DNA of 64,000 nucleotides, taken from contig NZ_FOOW01000005.1 in NCBI RefSeq assembly GCF_900113305.1, positions 62,001 to 126,000 on the forward strand, read 5' to 3'. The position numbers and the translations under genes were made by a program. Below, piece by piece: positions 43,027 to 52,157 of the stretch; within the stretch, counting starts at the first letter, position 1; each line of letters starts with the position of its first letter. This DNA comes from Prevotella sp. KH2C16 (GTDB lineage Bacteria; Bacteroidota; Bacteroidia; Bacteroidales; Bacteroidaceae). The notes under the pieces are model-generated. The model was not told the origin of the DNA. It did not search any database and was given only the letters and a program-made list of their open reading frames with translations.

Positions 43027-43680
43027 TTAATCTTCATAGACGGTTTTATCTTCGATGCCGGCTTCCTTGAGAGCCTCCCTGCGCTCCCGACAGGTTCCGC
43101 ACTTGCCGCAATGGTGCTCGCCGCCCTTATAGCAGCTCCATGTTTCAGCATAGTCAATGCCCATTTGCTTACCGTGCCGGGCAATATCAGCCTTGGTGAT
43201 GTCGGTGTAGGACGCCCACAGTTCGACGCCCGCATAGGTGCCGGCCTCGGCTGCATCCGACATCGCGTGCACGAATTCCGGCCGGCAGTCGGGATAGATG
43301 GTGTGGTCGCCCCCGTGATTGGCCATCATCACATACTTCAAATGGTGGGTCTCTGCTATGCCGATGGCAATACTCAGCATGATTCCATTGCGAAACGGGA
43401 CCACCGTTGACTTCATGTTCTCCTCGTCATAGTTGCCTTCGGGAACAGCCTCTGCCCCTTCGAGAAGTGAACTTTTGAAGTATTGGTGCATGAAGTCGAG
43501 GTTGATGGTGATGTGCCGGATGCCCAGCCTTTCGCAGTGCAATTGTGCAAACGGAATCTCCCGGGCATTATGATTGCTTCCATAGTCAAAGGAAATGCCC
43601 AGCTTGATGCGGTCTTGATATTCATAGAGCATGGTGATGGAATCCATGCCGCCGCTTACTATAATTACAGAATCTTTCAT
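43027..43680 (-). CDS. queC: 7-cyano-7-deazaguanine synthase
   Basis: QueC converts 7-carboxy-7-deazaguanine to preQ0, an ATP-dependent step in queuosine synthesis. The 217-residue protein shows the PP-loop SGGMDSITMLY at its N-terminus and the zinc-binding cysteines in CYKGGEHHCGKCGTCRERREA near the C-terminus, cited here by HHCGKCGTCRERR. The middle motif SFDYGSNHNARE fits the family. Other queuosine genes (queD, queE, queF) are not in the window. It is divergent from pgk and convergent with radA. Confidence 0.96.
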   Translation of the reverse strand: MKDSVIIVSGGMDSITMLYEYQDRIKLGISFDYGSNHNAREIPFAQLHCERLGIRHITINLDFMHQYFKSSLLEGAEAVPEGNYDEENMKSTVVPFRNGIMLSIAIGIAETHHLKYVMMANHGGDHTIYPDCRPEFVHAMSDAAEAGTYAGVELWASYTDITKADIARHGKQMGIDYAETWSCYKGGEHHCGKCGTCRERREALKEAGIEDKTVYED

Positions 43681-43699
43681 CGTCCTTGAATTTCACGGA

Positions 43700-43707
43700 C
43701 AAAGGTA
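43700..43707 (-). promoter_or_regulatory. -7 box for queC
   Basis: The minus strand reads TACCTTTG, 19 bp before the queC start. No preQ1 riboswitch-like leader fits in so short a space. Confidence 0.5.
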
Positions 43708-43762
43708 GTGATAAATAACGAAAAAACTCCCGCGCTCTGCATTTTGTTTAAAGAAAAAGTAG

Positions 43763-43770
43763 TATCTTTG
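43763..43770 (+). promoter_or_regulatory. -7 box for pgk
   Basis: TATCTTTG lies 36 bp before the ATG at 43807. A TTTG at 43743-43746 is 16 bases upstream, shorter than ideal. Confidence 0.55.
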
Positions 43771-43806
43771 CAACAGGAAAAGACAAACATATTAAATACA
43801 GGAAAA

Positions 43807-45057
43807 ATGAAAATTGAACAATTCAACTTTGCCGGTCATAAGGCAATCGTTCGTGTAGATTTCAATGTGCCACTGGATGAAAATGGCAAGGTAACTGACG
43901 ATACCCGCATCCGCGGTGCTCTCCCCACCCTGAAGAAGGTGCTCGCTGATGGCGGATCGCTCATCATGATGAGCCATATGGGTAAGCCGAAGGGTAAAGT
44001 GAAGGCAGAACTTTCTCTTGGACAGATTGTCAAGAATGTGAGCGATGCACTGGGTGTAGAGGTGAAATTCGCCCCTGACTGCGCCCATGCGGATGATCTC
44101 GCGGCAGCCTTGAAACCGGGAGAGGCCCTCCTGCTTGAGAATCTCCGCTTCTATCCGGAGGAAGAAGGCAAACCTGTCGGCGTAGAGAAAGGTACTCCTG
44201 AATACGACGAGGCGAAGAAGGCCATGAAGCAAAGCCAGAAGGAATTTGCAGCCAAGCTGGCTTCCTATGCCGATGTATATGTGAATGATGCGTTCGGTAC
44301 CGCTCACCGCAAGCATGCCTCTACGGCCGTCATCGCCGACTCCTTCGATCAGGATCACAAGATGCTTGGCTTCCTGATGGAGAAAGAAGTTACTGCCATT
44401 AATAATGTATTGAAGAACGCACAGCATCCTTTTACTGCCATCATCGGCGGTTCGAAGGTAAGCTCTAAGCTGGGTGTTATCAAGAATCTGCTTGACAAAG
44501 TGGACAATCTTATCATCGGCGGCGGCATGGGATATACCTTCATCAAGGCGCAAGGCGGCCACATCGGCAAGTCGCTCCACGAAGACGAACTCATGCCGGA
44601 GGCATTGAATGTCATCGCGGCAGCCAAGGAGAAGGGCGTGAACCTGAGCCTTTCCATCGCCACGGTATGCGGTAAGGAGTTCTCCAATGATACGGAGCGG
44701 TGCGTCTTCCCGATATATAACATCCCTGACGAGTGGGAAGGAATGGATGCTTCCGAGGAAAGTATCGCTGAGTGGAAGAAGATAATTCTCGACTCAAAGA
44801 CCATTCTCTGGAACGGTCCTGTAGGCGTGTTTGAGTTCGAGAACTTTGCCAAGGGTACCGGCGAGATTGCCAAGACCGTGGCACAGGCTACCCAGGAGAA
44901 CGGCTGCTATTCACTCGTAGGCGGAGGAGACTCTGTCGCAGCGGTTAACAAGTTCGGTCTTGCAGACAAGGTGAGCTATGTTTCCACGGGCGGAGGAGCC
45001 ATGCTCGAGGCCATCGAGGGCAAGGTGCTCCCTGGTGTAGCGGCTATTGAAGGCTAA
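43807..45057 (+). CDS. pgk: Phosphoglycerate kinase
   Basis: Pgk makes ATP and 3-phosphoglycerate from 1,3-bisphosphoglycerate in glycolysis. The 416-residue protein has [12 protein letters not shown] near residue 20, [34 protein letters not shown], the hinge and ADP region [20 protein letters not shown] and the C-terminal [13 protein letters not shown]. The open frame begins at 43708, but [10 protein letters not shown] at 43807 is the family start and follows the promoter. Codon choice is biased, as expected for a highly expressed gene. Confidence 0.97.
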   Translation: MKIEQFNFAGHKAIVRVDFNVPLDENGKVTDDTRIRGALPTLKKVLADGGSLIMMSHMGKPKGKVKAELSLGQIVKNVSDALGVEVKFAPDCAHADDLAAALKPGEALLLENLRFYPEEEGKPVGVEKGTPEYDEAKKAMKQSQKEFAAKLASYADVYVNDAFGTAHRKHASTAVIADSFDQDHKMLGFLMEKEVTAINNVLKNAQHPFTAIIGGSKVSSKLGVIKNLLDKVDNLIIGGGMGYTFIKAQGGHIGKSLHEDELMPEALNVIAAAKEKGVNLSLSIATVCGKEFSNDTERCVFPIYNIPDEWEGMDASEESIAEWKKIILDSKTILWNGPVGVFEFENFAKGTGEIAKTVAQATQENGCYSLVGGGDSVAAVNKFGLADKVSYVSTGGGAMLEAIEGKVLPGVAAIEG

Positions 45058-45082
45058 TCTAAAACAACTTTATATGTGTGAG

Positions 45083-45121
45083 GGCGGATACATCTTAGCA
45101 GGTGCGTCCGCCTTTCTTTTG
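45083..45121 (+). terminator. pgk terminator
   Basis: GGCGGA (45083-45088) pairs with TCCGCC (45107-45112), followed by TTTCTTTTG. Confidence 0.7.
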
Positions 45122-45144
45122 TTTCAAACAGCCGCTTCGAGCCT

Positions 45145-45210
45145 GGAAAAATCGGCGATTTCATCGGGCAAAATCGCCGAAATCATCGCACAATCTCGCC
45201 GATTTTGTCA
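45145..45210. repeat. Three-unit 22-bp array, CGCCGATTTTGT type (copy 3)
   Basis: Units start at 45145, 45167 and 45189. The cores are AAAATCGGCGATTTCATCG, CAAAATCGCCGAAATCATCG and AATCTCGCCGATTTTGTCA. The downstream flank GGCTGTCAACGG resembles that of the copy at 12779. The upstream CAAACAGCCGC is the inverse of GCGGCTGTTTG beside the copy at 19830. It lies between pgk and the plug protein gene, both on the plus strand. Confidence 0.85.
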
Positions 45211-45283
45211 GGCTGTCAACGGCATTTAGAATAGAAGACTGCAAAATATGCGCCGGAAGCAGGAAGTTAAAGATATTTTTTCG

Positions 45284-45291
45284 TATATTTG
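45284..45291 (+). promoter_or_regulatory. -7 box for the plug protein gene
   Basis: TATATTTG ends six bases before the ATG at 45298. An in-frame TTG at 45289 lies inside the box and is rejected as a start. Confidence 0.5.
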
Positions 45292-45297
45292 CACGAG

Positions 45298-46539
45298 ATG
45301 CTGAAGAAACCTTTTTTCATAATAGGCTTCATCATGCTGGCTCTCAATGTGCATGCGCAGCGCCAGCAGATTCTTGCGGACAATATCCGTTCACTTCAAG
45401 TCGTAGCTGGCAATCGGTGGCGCGACCTGCCCGTCGTCGGCCTCTCCAATGGTGAGACAGTCAGCATCTCGTTTGACGACATGACCCATGAATACCGCCG
45501 CTTCACCTACTCCATCAGGCATTGTGAGGCTGACTGGACGGAAAGCCGGGAACTGTTTCAAAGCGATTTCTGTGAGGGCTTTGCGGAGGGAAATACCATC
45601 GACGACTTTGAAGAATCGTTCAACACGAATACTCTCTATACCCATTATACCCTTCAGATTCCCAACGACAGGTGTCGCCTGAAGATGAGCGGGAACTATG
45701 AAGTTACTGTTTATGACGGGAATAATGGCGAACTGCCTGTGGCAAAGGTGTATTTCATGGTTCTTGAGCCTTTAATGGGTGTATCTTTGAGAATGCAGAC
45801 CAACACGGATGCAGACATAAACGGGAGGCACCAACAGATTTCCATGGATGTCAACTATGGCGATATAAAGGTCTCGGATCCTGTAAGGCAGATAAAAACC
45901 GTGCTTTTACAGAATGGCCGTTGGGACAACTGCAAGGTGAATGTGAGCCCGCAATACACGATGAACGACGGACTGCGCTGGGAGCACTGCCGTGACTATA
46001 TCTTTGACGGAGGAAACGAATACCGAAAGTTTGAGATGCTGGACGCCAGCCACACTACCATGGGCTTGGAGAAGATGGACTGGGACGGGCGGCAATATCA
46101 TGCTTATACATGGACGGATGAGCCCCGGCCGAGCTACATCTATGATGAAGCAGCGAAAGGGGCATTCCTTGTCCGTAACAGCGACAACCAGGAAAACGAT
46201 ACCGAGTCAGAGTATCTTTATGTCCATTTCCGATTGAAGAGTCCGCGTACAGCTGGTCGAATCTACTTAAATGGAAACTGGACATACGGCTTGTTTACAC
46301 CTGAATATGAGATGCTTTGGAATGATGGGCATCAGCAATACGAAGCTACTGTACTGCTCAAGCAAGGCTATTATTCCTATCAATATCTTTTACTGAGGAC
46401 TGACGGCACTACTGCCCCACTCCAGAGCGAAGGGAATTTCTACCAGACCAGGAATGAGTATCAGGCTCTCATCTATTATAGAGGTATCGGGGAAAGAACT
46501 GACCGTCTGGTCGGATATGCGGCCATTTTAGACAGATAG
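45298..46539 (+). CDS. Type IX secretion plug-like protein (DUF5103)
   Basis: This 413-residue exported protein has a signal peptide ending at ALNVHAQ near residue 21. Its body matches DUF5103, now described as the type IX secretion system plug protein family. Typical stretches are DNIRSLQVVAGNRW, EYRRFTYSIRHCEADW, DDFEESFNTNTLYTHYTLQIP and ARAYSMANYP-unrelated beta strands ending with a C-terminal domain containing GYYSYQYLLL. In the Flavobacterium system the plug closes the SprA translocon from the periplasm. No other type IX gene is in the window, so a role in that system is inference. Confidence 0.8.
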   Translation: MLKKPFFIIGFIMLALNVHAQRQQILADNIRSLQVVAGNRWRDLPVVGLSNGETVSISFDDMTHEYRRFTYSIRHCEADWTESRELFQSDFCEGFAEGNTIDDFEESFNTNTLYTHYTLQIPNDRCRLKMSGNYEVTVYDGNNGELPVAKVYFMVLEPLMGVSLRMQTNTDADINGRHQQISMDVNYGDIKVSDPVRQIKTVLLQNGRWDNCKVNVSPQYTMNDGLRWEHCRDYIFDGGNEYRKFEMLDASHTTMGLEKMDWDGRQYHAYTWTDEPRPSYIYDEAAKGAFLVRNSDNQENDTESEYLYVHFRLKSPRTAGRIYLNGNWTYGLFTPEYEMLWNDGHQQYEATVLLKQGYYSYQYLLLRTDGTTAPLQSEGNFYQTRNEYQALIYYRGIGERTDRLVGYAAILDR

Positions 46540-46555
46540 TGCCATTCATGTTTTA

Positions 46556-46607
46556 TATAAATTACAGAAATGAATTTAAAAACTATAGTTTATTCTTGTA
46601 ATTTATA
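46556..46607. promoter_or_regulatory. Inverted repeat at the fur/perR-like promoter
   Basis: TATAAATTACA (46556-46566) and TGTAATTTATA (46597-46607) are perfect 11-bp inverse copies, 41 bp apart centre to centre. The second overlaps the -33 region of the Fur-family gene and is itself nearly symmetric (TGTAATTTATACA). This suits an autoregulatory operator. Confidence 0.5.
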
Positions 46608-46626
46608 CAGGAATATGTTATCTTTG
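46595..46626 (+). promoter_or_regulatory. Promoter of the Fur-family gene
   Basis: CTTG at 46595-46598, 20 bases, TATCTTTG at 46619-46626. Confidence 0.65.
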
Positions 46627-46655
46627 CAGATAAGACATAAGGCAAAAGGCAATAA

Positions 46656-47087
46656 ATGAACACCAAATCAACAGACATTCGTGCATATAACGCACTTATC
46701 GAGCATGGCATAAGACCGTCAGTACAGCGGTTGGCCATCATGGACTATTTGCTGACCCATCATACTCATCCCACAATAGAAGAGGTGTTTTTGGCATTGC
46801 GCGGTGAAATTCCGACATTAAGCAAGACCACCGTGTATAAGACTCTGCGCATGTTTTCAGAGCATAAAGCTGCCCAGATGATTACCATTGACGATCATCG
46901 TGTTTGCTATGACGGCGATACAACCCCTCATGTGCACTTCTTCTGCAAGCATTGTGGCAAAGTATATGACCTCGTTAACGAAGTGGCTCCAATGCCATCA
47001 AACAATGTGATTGATGGTAATCTTATCGATGAAAGCCAACTTTACTATAAAGGCATCTGCAAGGAATGTCGGGAAGCAGGGCAATAA
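46656..47087 (+). CDS. Fur-family regulator, PerR-like
   Basis: This 143-residue protein has the winged-helix DNA-binding domain of Fur proteins (residues about 15-85, with RPSVQRLAIMDYLL and TLSKTTVYKTLRMF) and a dimerisation domain with metal-site histidines (HVHFF) and two CxxC pairs (CKHC, CKEC) for structural zinc. The gene directly downstream encodes a rubrerythrin, a peroxide-reducing enzyme, which points to a PerR-type peroxide sensor. A Fur or Zur role cannot be excluded from sequence. A palindromic pair lies at its promoter. Confidence 0.88.
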   Translation: MNTKSTDIRAYNALIEHGIRPSVQRLAIMDYLLTHHTHPTIEEVFLALRGEIPTLSKTTVYKTLRMFSEHKAAQMITIDDHRVCYDGDTTPHVHFFCKHCGKVYDLVNEVAPMPSNNVIDGNLIDESQLYYKGICKECREAGQ

Positions 47088-47138
47088 GCGAGAAGAAACT
47101 CAAGGAAATCTATTTCCATAGATTTATACAAGAACATT

Positions 47139-47693
47139 ATGAAGAAGAAATTTATCTGTACTGTATGTGGTTACATCTATGAAGGGGAAGAGGCTCCTGA
47201 GCAGTGCCCGATTTGCAAAGCCCCTGCCAGCAAGTTCAAGGAAATGACAGTCGAAGACGAACCGGAGTTTGCCACGGTACATGAATTAGGCGTTGCTTAT
47301 AAAGACCAGGTAAGTGAAGAACTTATCCAGCACTGCAAGAATACCTTTGCAAGTGAGTGCAGTGAGGTCGGCATGTATCTCGCCATGGCCCGTCAGGCAG
47401 ACCGTGAAGGCTATCCGGAGGTTGCACGCGTCTTTGAGCATTATGCCTATGAGGAGGCTAATCATGCCAGCCGCTATGCCGAAGTGTTAGGAGAAGTGTT
47501 GAGCGACACCAAGAGCAATCTCGAAGCTCGTATCGCTGCAGAGAAAGAAGCAAGTGCGGAGAAATTCGAGGCAGCAAAGCTTGCTAAGAAAGAAGGTTCC
47601 GATGCGCTCCATGATACGATTCATGAAATGGCAAAGGATGAGGCTCGCCACGCCGCTGGCTTTATCGGCCTCTATAACCGCTATTTCAAATAA
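47139..47693 (+). CDS. Reverse rubrerythrin (N-terminal rubredoxin domain)
   Basis: This 184-residue protein reduces hydrogen peroxide in anaerobes. Residues 1-35 form a rubredoxin domain with two CxxC pairs (CTVCGYIYEG, CPICKAP). Residues about 50-184 form the four-helix ferritin-like diiron domain with glutamate and histidine ligands (ECSEVGMYLAMARQAD, HYAYEEANHASRYAEVL, HEMAKDEARHAAGF). In the classic protein the rubredoxin part is C-terminal, so this is the reversed domain order known from Clostridium. It follows the PerR-like gene by 51 bp, probably in one transcript. Confidence 0.92.
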   Translation: MKKKFICTVCGYIYEGEEAPEQCPICKAPASKFKEMTVEDEPEFATVHELGVAYKDQVSEELIQHCKNTFASECSEVGMYLAMARQADREGYPEVARVFEHYAYEEANHASRYAEVLGEVLSDTKSNLEARIAAEKEASAEKFEAAKLAKKEGSDALHDTIHEMAKDEARHAAGFIGLYNRYFK

Positions 47694-47740
47694 ACTCCCT
47701 CGAGCGATAGAGAAAATCGTTTAAGGAACTCTTACAAATA

Positions 47741-47790
47741 AAGGAAAGGGCTTCTGCGTCTTCATATGCACGGAAGCCTTTCCTTGTTTT
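47741..47790 (+). terminator. Terminator of the rubrerythrin transcript
   Basis: AAGGAAAGGGCTTC (47741-47754) pairs with GAAGCCTTTCCTT (47773-47785), followed by GTTTTT. Confidence 0.8.
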
Positions 47791-47830
47791 TATGAGCCTG
47801 ATAGCATTCTATATAATACAGGCTGTCAGT

Positions 47831-48352
47831 TCACAGAGATGTGATTTGTTCATCAAGAATAGACTTGATTTGTAACCAGGAAGCCTCATTGTTTGCATCA
47901 AGCGTTTGTTTGCTACCCTCCACGGGCACCAATCCTCTATCCGGGGCAGGCCTCCAGGATAATATGGAAATCGTCTGATTATCTACATCATAGGTAACAG
48001 ACAGGGAGATTGAATGACTGTAAAAATCCCTATATGATTTTGCCCGATGAGCTCTTAGGAACTTCGTGCGGTCATATACAACGCTTCGCGTGTCTACGGC
48101 TCCGGAGTTTTGAAGGATCATTTTTAGATTTTGTATAAACTCCGTTCCGTCAATAGTCTCCGGGAGAATTAAGACTTTGTTGTCCTCATATAAATAGCCG
48201 TTTTCATTCTGATGTTCTGCAACAAACTGGTAGGTATCCTTGAACTTGTATACTATTGCATGTTTTTGATTCGCGAGATACCCTTTCTGAAGCCAACGCT
48301 TGTATCGCAGACGGTGCAAGAGAGGCCGAAGCCATTTAGCTATGAGGCGCAT
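47831..48352 (-). CDS. Hypothetical protein, 173 residues
   Basis: I do not recognise this protein. It starts with a strongly basic segment ([20 protein letters not shown]) that could associate with a membrane surface but is not a signal peptide. The remainder is mixed alpha/beta ([40 protein letters not shown]). Its first 17 bases overlap the end of hisS, so it is translated from the fur-purA-hisS transcript. Codon use resembles the neighbours. No function is proposed. Confidence 0.6.
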   Translation of the reverse strand: MRLIAKWLRPLLHRLRYKRWLQKGYLANQKHAIVYKFKDTYQFVAEHQNENGYLYEDNKVLILPETIDGTEFIQNLKMILQNSGAVDTRSVVYDRTKFLRAHRAKSYRDFYSHSISLSVTYDVDNQTISILSWRPAPDRGLVPVEGSKQTLDANNEASWLQIKSILDEQITSL

Positions 48353-49718
48353 TTGGAGTCTTTATAATGCATATCATTTCCTCTGCCGACACTAATTTCT
48401 GCTCTCCCGTGAACATATTCTTCAGAGTAACCTTTCCGGCTTCCATCTCCGTATCGCCTGCAAGGGCTACAAAGGGTATCTGCTTCGCGTTGGCATAGTT
48501 CATCTGCTTCTTCATCTTAGCCTTGTCCGGATACATTTCCGTGCGGATACCGGAATCCCGAACCTTTGCAACGACAGGAAGGCAATATGCGGTTTCTTTC
48601 TCGCCAAAATTGATGAAGAGCAGTTGGGTGGTGTCTACGGCTTCTTGCGGGTAAAGGTCAAGCATGTTAAGAACATCATATATGCGGTCTGCGCCGAAAG
48701 AGATGCCTACCCCGCTCAAGCCTGGCATTCCGAAGATTCCTGTGAGATTATCATAGCGGCCACCGCCTGTAATACTTCCCATGGCAACATCGAGAGCCTT
48801 CACCTCAAATATAGCACCCGTATAATAGTTCAAGCCTCGGGCGAGTGTAAGGTCAAGTTGAATCTCATTCTTTAACCCCACGGCCTCCAGGGTGTTGAGT
48901 ATAAAGCGAACTTCCTCTACCCCTTTTAAGCCAATCTCTGAGGTTTCAAGCACCTTGCGTATAGTATCGAGTTTTTCGTCGTTAGTTCCCTTCAGGGATA
49001 TAATCGGCTGGAGTTGCTCTATTGCCTTTTCGCTAAGGCCATTGTTGCGGAGTTCCTCATTTACATTTTCTATTCCTATCTTGTCGAGTTTGTCAATGGC
49101 AACGGTAATATCAATAATCTTATCGGCCTCGTCAATCACCTCTGCTATGCCGGAAAGTATCTTGCGGTCATTAATTTTAATCTGAACTCTGATGCCAAAA
49201 CGGCTGAAGACTGTATCTACAATCTGCATCAATTCAACCTCATTGAGGAGAGAATCTGATCCCACAATGTCTGCATCACACTGGTAGAATTCTCGATATC
49301 GGCCTTTCTGGGGGCGATCAGCACGCCAGACGGGCTGTATCTGATAACGCTTGAACGGCAACTGTAATTCATCGCGGTGCATCACTACATAACGGGCAAA
49401 TGGAACGGTAAGGTCGTACCGCAAGCCCTTCTCGCAGAGTTTTGAAGCCAAATGAAGCACATTGCGTGTCGCAAGTTCCTCGTCAGTTATCTTATTCAGG
49501 TAATCTCCTGAGTTCAAGACCTTGAAGAGTAACTTGTCCCCCTCCTCTCCATACTTACCCATCAGGGTCTGGAGAGTCTCCATTGCTGGGGTTTCTATCT
49601 GTTGAAAGCCATAGAGAGAATAAACCTCTTTAATTGTGTTGAATATATAGTTGCGCTTGGCCATCTCAACGGGGCCAAAGTCTCTGGTACCTTTTGGTAT
49701 AGAAGGTTTCTGTGCCAT
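48336..49718 (-). CDS. hisS: Histidyl-tRNA synthetase
   Basis: This class II synthetase charges tRNA-His. The 460-residue protein has motif 1 near [16 protein letters not shown], motif 2 in [27 protein letters not shown] (core [15 protein letters not shown]), the histidine-binding motifs [15 protein letters not shown] and [10 protein letters not shown], and motif 3 in [13 protein letters not shown]. The C-terminal anticodon-binding domain follows ([21 protein letters not shown]). Its ATG overlaps the stop codon of purA by one base. Confidence 0.97.
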   Translation of the reverse strand: MAQKPSIPKGTRDFGPVEMAKRNYIFNTIKEVYSLYGFQQIETPAMETLQTLMGKYGEEGDKLLFKVLNSGDYLNKITDEELATRNVLHLASKLCEKGLRYDLTVPFARYVVMHRDELQLPFKRYQIQPVWRADRPQKGRYREFYQCDADIVGSDSLLNEVELMQIVDTVFSRFGIRVQIKINDRKILSGIAEVIDEADKIIDITVAIDKLDKIGIENVNEELRNNGLSEKAIEQLQPIISLKGTNDEKLDTIRKVLETSEIGLKGVEEVRFILNTLEAVGLKNEIQLDLTLARGLNYYTGAIFEVKALDVAMGSITGGGRYDNLTGIFGMPGLSGVGISFGADRIYDVLNMLDLYPQEAVDTTQLLFINFGEKETAYCLPVVAKVRDSGIRTEMYPDKAKMKKQMNYANAKQIPFVALAGDTEMEAGKVTLKNMFTGEQKLVSAEEMICIIKTPNAPHS

Positions 49719-50995
49719 TATTTCTTTATGATAGTTTGTTCGCGGTCGGGACCGATAGAGATGATTCTAATGGGTGTCTCTAAATAGTCCTCCAAGAATG
49801 TAATATAGTCTTTGAATAATGCTGGGAACTGCTCTTCGGAGGTGAACTTGGTCATATCGGTTTCCCATCCTTTAAACTCTTTATAAATAGGAGTAACATC
49901 AGTAATGTCATATGGAAACTCCGCACTTTCTGAACCATCCGCCAACCTATAGGCTACACAGGCCTTAATGGTATCGAAGCTGTCAAGAACATCGCTCTTC
50001 ATCATGATAAGTTGGGTAACCCCATTAACCATAATTGAATACTTAAGCTGGACAAGATCAATCCAGCCACAACGGCGCTCACGCCCAGTAACAGCACCAT
50101 ATTCATGGCCTATCTGTCGGATAGAGTTACCAGTTTCATCAAAAAGTTCTGTAGGGAAAGGACCGGAACCAACGCGAGTACAATAGGCTTTCATAATGCC
50201 ATAAACCTCACCAACCTTATTGGGGCCAATGCCAAGTCCTGTACAAGCACCTGCACAAATCGTATTTGATGAGGTTACAAAGGGATAACTGCCGAAATCC
50301 ACATCAAGCATGGTACCTTGGGCGCCCTCACAAAGCACCCTTTTGTTTTCATGAAGTAAATGGTTGATTTCATGTTCAGCATCGACAATCGAAAATTCCC
50401 GCAAATAGGCAATACCCTCAAGCCAATGTTTCTCAATCTCTTCAAAATCGCTGAAATCAGTCCATCCCATAGCTTTGAGCATCTGCAAATGCCGATTCTT
50501 ATGTAGCATATACTTCTCTTCAAAGTTTTTGAAGATATCACCAATCCGGAGACCGTTGCGTGAGACCTTGTCGGTGTAAGCTGGACCAATACCCTTCCCT
50601 GTAGTCCCGACCTTGTTTTCTGCTTTTAGACTTTCTTGGGCATGGTCGAGGATACGGTGAGTGGGCATAATAAGATGAGCCTTTTTGGAAATATGCAGAC
50701 GCGATTTTAATTCGTGTCCGCTCTTTTCCAATGCAATAGCTTCTTCCATGAAAAGGTCTGGAGCAAGAACCACTCCGTTGCCAATGATGTTTACCTTGTC
50801 TCCCTGAAAGATGCCGGAAGGAATAGAACGAAGGACATATTTCTGTCCTTCAAATTCTAAAGTGTGCCCGGCATTAGGTCCCCCTTGGAAACGAGCTACA
50901 ACATCATAATTTGGAGTAAGGACATCTACAACCTTACCCTTTCCTTCATCCCCCCATTGGAGTCCCAATAGGACATCAACTTTTCCTGTATTCAT
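49718..50995 (-). CDS. purA: Adenylosuccinate synthetase
   Basis: PurA joins IMP and aspartate with GTP, the first committed step to AMP. The 425-residue protein has the P-loop-like start [64 protein letters not shown] and the C-terminal [14 protein letters not shown]. It lies 11 bases after a Fur-family gene and overlaps hisS, forming a fur-purA-hisS-unknown operon. Confidence 0.97.
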   Translation of the reverse strand: MNTGKVDVLLGLQWGDEGKGKVVDVLTPNYDVVARFQGGPNAGHTLEFEGQKYVLRSIPSGIFQGDKVNIIGNGVVLAPDLFMEEAIALEKSGHELKSRLHISKKAHLIMPTHRILDHAQESLKAENKVGTTGKGIGPAYTDKVSRNGLRIGDIFKNFEEKYMLHKNRHLQMLKAMGWTDFSDFEEIEKHWLEGIAYLREFSIVDAEHEINHLLHENKRVLCEGAQGTMLDVDFGSYPFVTSSNTICAGACTGLGIGPNKVGEVYGIMKAYCTRVGSGPFPTELFDETGNSIRQIGHEYGAVTGRERRCGWIDLVQLKYSIMVNGVTQLIMMKSDVLDSFDTIKACVAYRLADGSESAEFPYDITDVTPIYKEFKGWETDMTKFTSEEQFPALFKDYITFLEDYLETPIRIISIGPDREQTIIKK

Positions 50996-51006
50996 ATTTC
51001 TTTTGT

Positions 51007-51459
51007 TTATAATCTACTTGTCTTCTGCTTACAACTGCTGCATACGCCATAAATGTAAAGAGAGAATACTTCACGGGCAAACCGGCGGAATTTGGTCTCT
51101 TCAATGGCATGTACAATCTCAGGAGCTTCTAATTCCGTAACTTGTCCGCATATTGTACAAATCTGATGGATGTGGTTCTCATTGTCATTTATCGCCTCAT
51201 ACTTAGTTCCATCTGCAAGACGGTGGCAAATGACAAGATGCAGATTGATGAAAAGCTTTATTGTATTATAAAGAGTTGCCCGGCTCACGGGGAAGTTTTT
51301 CTTTTCAAGCTTCTCTCTCAAGGCTTCTAAAGAAAAGTGTCCTTTCATCGAATAAACGGCTTCCAGAACAGCATAGCGTTCAGGCGTCTTTCGATGGTTG
51401 TTGGTCTCAAGATAATTATCCAGAATCTTTTGGGCTTTCTCTTTGGAACTCTTCTTCAT
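51007..51459 (-). CDS. Fur-family transcriptional regulator
   Basis: This 150-residue protein has the Fur winged helix (RKTPERYAVLEAVYS, FPVSRATLYNTIKLF) and a dimerisation domain with HIHQICTIC and CSSC cysteine pairs. It is distinct from the PerR-like protein at 46656. The metal it senses is not clear from sequence. Its position as first gene of a purA-hisS transcript is unusual for a metal regulator but does not define a role. A TATCTTTG box lies 25 bp upstream. Confidence 0.9.
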   Translation of the reverse strand: MKKSSKEKAQKILDNYLETNNHRKTPERYAVLEAVYSMKGHFSLEALREKLEKKNFPVSRATLYNTIKLFINLHLVICHRLADGTKYEAINDNENHIHQICTICGQVTELEAPEIVHAIEETKFRRFAREVFSLYIYGVCSSCKQKTSRL

Positions 51460-51483
51460 TATGAACTATAATAAACAGACATA

Positions 51484-51491
51484 CAAAGATA
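51484..51491 (-). promoter_or_regulatory. -7 box for the fur-purA-hisS operon
   Basis: The minus strand reads TATCTTTG, 24 bp before the start at 51459. Confidence 0.55.
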
Positions 51492-51533
51492 CCTATTTTT
51501 ATTTATACTAATGAAGGGATAGCTTTAAAAAAT

Positions 51534-52157
51534 CTAAATAATATCAAACCCTTGAGATTTCATAGCATGGCGTGCAATAGCTTCATATTCTGTGCCCAAC
51601 TCTATAAAGCGCATCAAACTGTTGTATGCAGCATGCCTGACACCTGCATTGCTGCCCTGCAATGCAACTGCGACTTGATCAAGATATTCATTGATTCCAC
51701 GCTCATTAGGCTCTTGTCCCCGCATGAAGAGCCTCGATAACATTTGATAGGCGGTAATTTGATAAAAGGAATTGTTACTTGCCATCCATTGAAATGTTAA
51801 TGCCGGCGCATAGTCGAGATGTTGAAAGAGATTAAATGCAAGCATCTCCGCTATTTCCTGAGAGGGGCATTGTTCCATCCAAATCTCTGCTATTTCTGGA
51901 ACCATCCGTTCTGATGGCATAAGGAGAGTTGCAAGGATCTTGCATTCGCGAATATCTTCTTTATAGAGTTCTATGGCAAGTTCGTAGTCTTTGGGATACT
52001 TTTCTGCCATTTTCTGAAGTTCCATTAATGGTACGCCCCAATTAATCCTGTAATTGACACCCTTCTCTCGCATTGACTGGGAGGTAGGGCCATTCATGAT
52101 TAAATGGAACGACTGTTTTATCTCCTTTATCTTTTCATTAGTTTCTTTTGAAATCAT
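51534..52157 (-). CDS. DNA alkylation repair protein, AlkD-like HEAT repeat
   Basis: This 207-residue protein is an all-helical HEAT-repeat protein of the DNA alkylation repair family. Marks are NYRINWGVPLMELQKMAEKYP, the ECKILATLLMP segment and the repeated helix pairs to the C-terminus (NAGVRHAAYNSLMRFIELG). AlkD glycosylases remove positively charged alkylated bases. This protein is shorter and the catalytic aspartate and tryptophans are not obvious, so activity is uncertain. Its ATG overlaps the dpp3 stop by four bases. Confidence 0.7.
   Translation of the reverse strand: MISKETNEKIKEIKQSFHLIMNGPTSQSMREKGVNYRINWGVPLMELQKMAEKYPKDYELAIELYKEDIRECKILATLLMPSERMVPEIAEIWMEQCPSQEIAEMLAFNLFQHLDYAPALTFQWMASNNSFYQITAYQMLSRLFMRGQEPNERGINEYLDQVAVALQGSNAGVRHAAYNSLMRFIELGTEYEAIARHAMKSQGFDII

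Noticed and set aside
43681..43806. Possible preQ1 riboswitch before queC
   Set aside because: The predicted queC leader is only about 15 bases, too short, and no preQ1 aptamer motif is visible.
43792..44580. A 262-codon minus-strand frame inside pgk
   Set aside because: It is the antisense shadow of a highly expressed, codon-biased gene.
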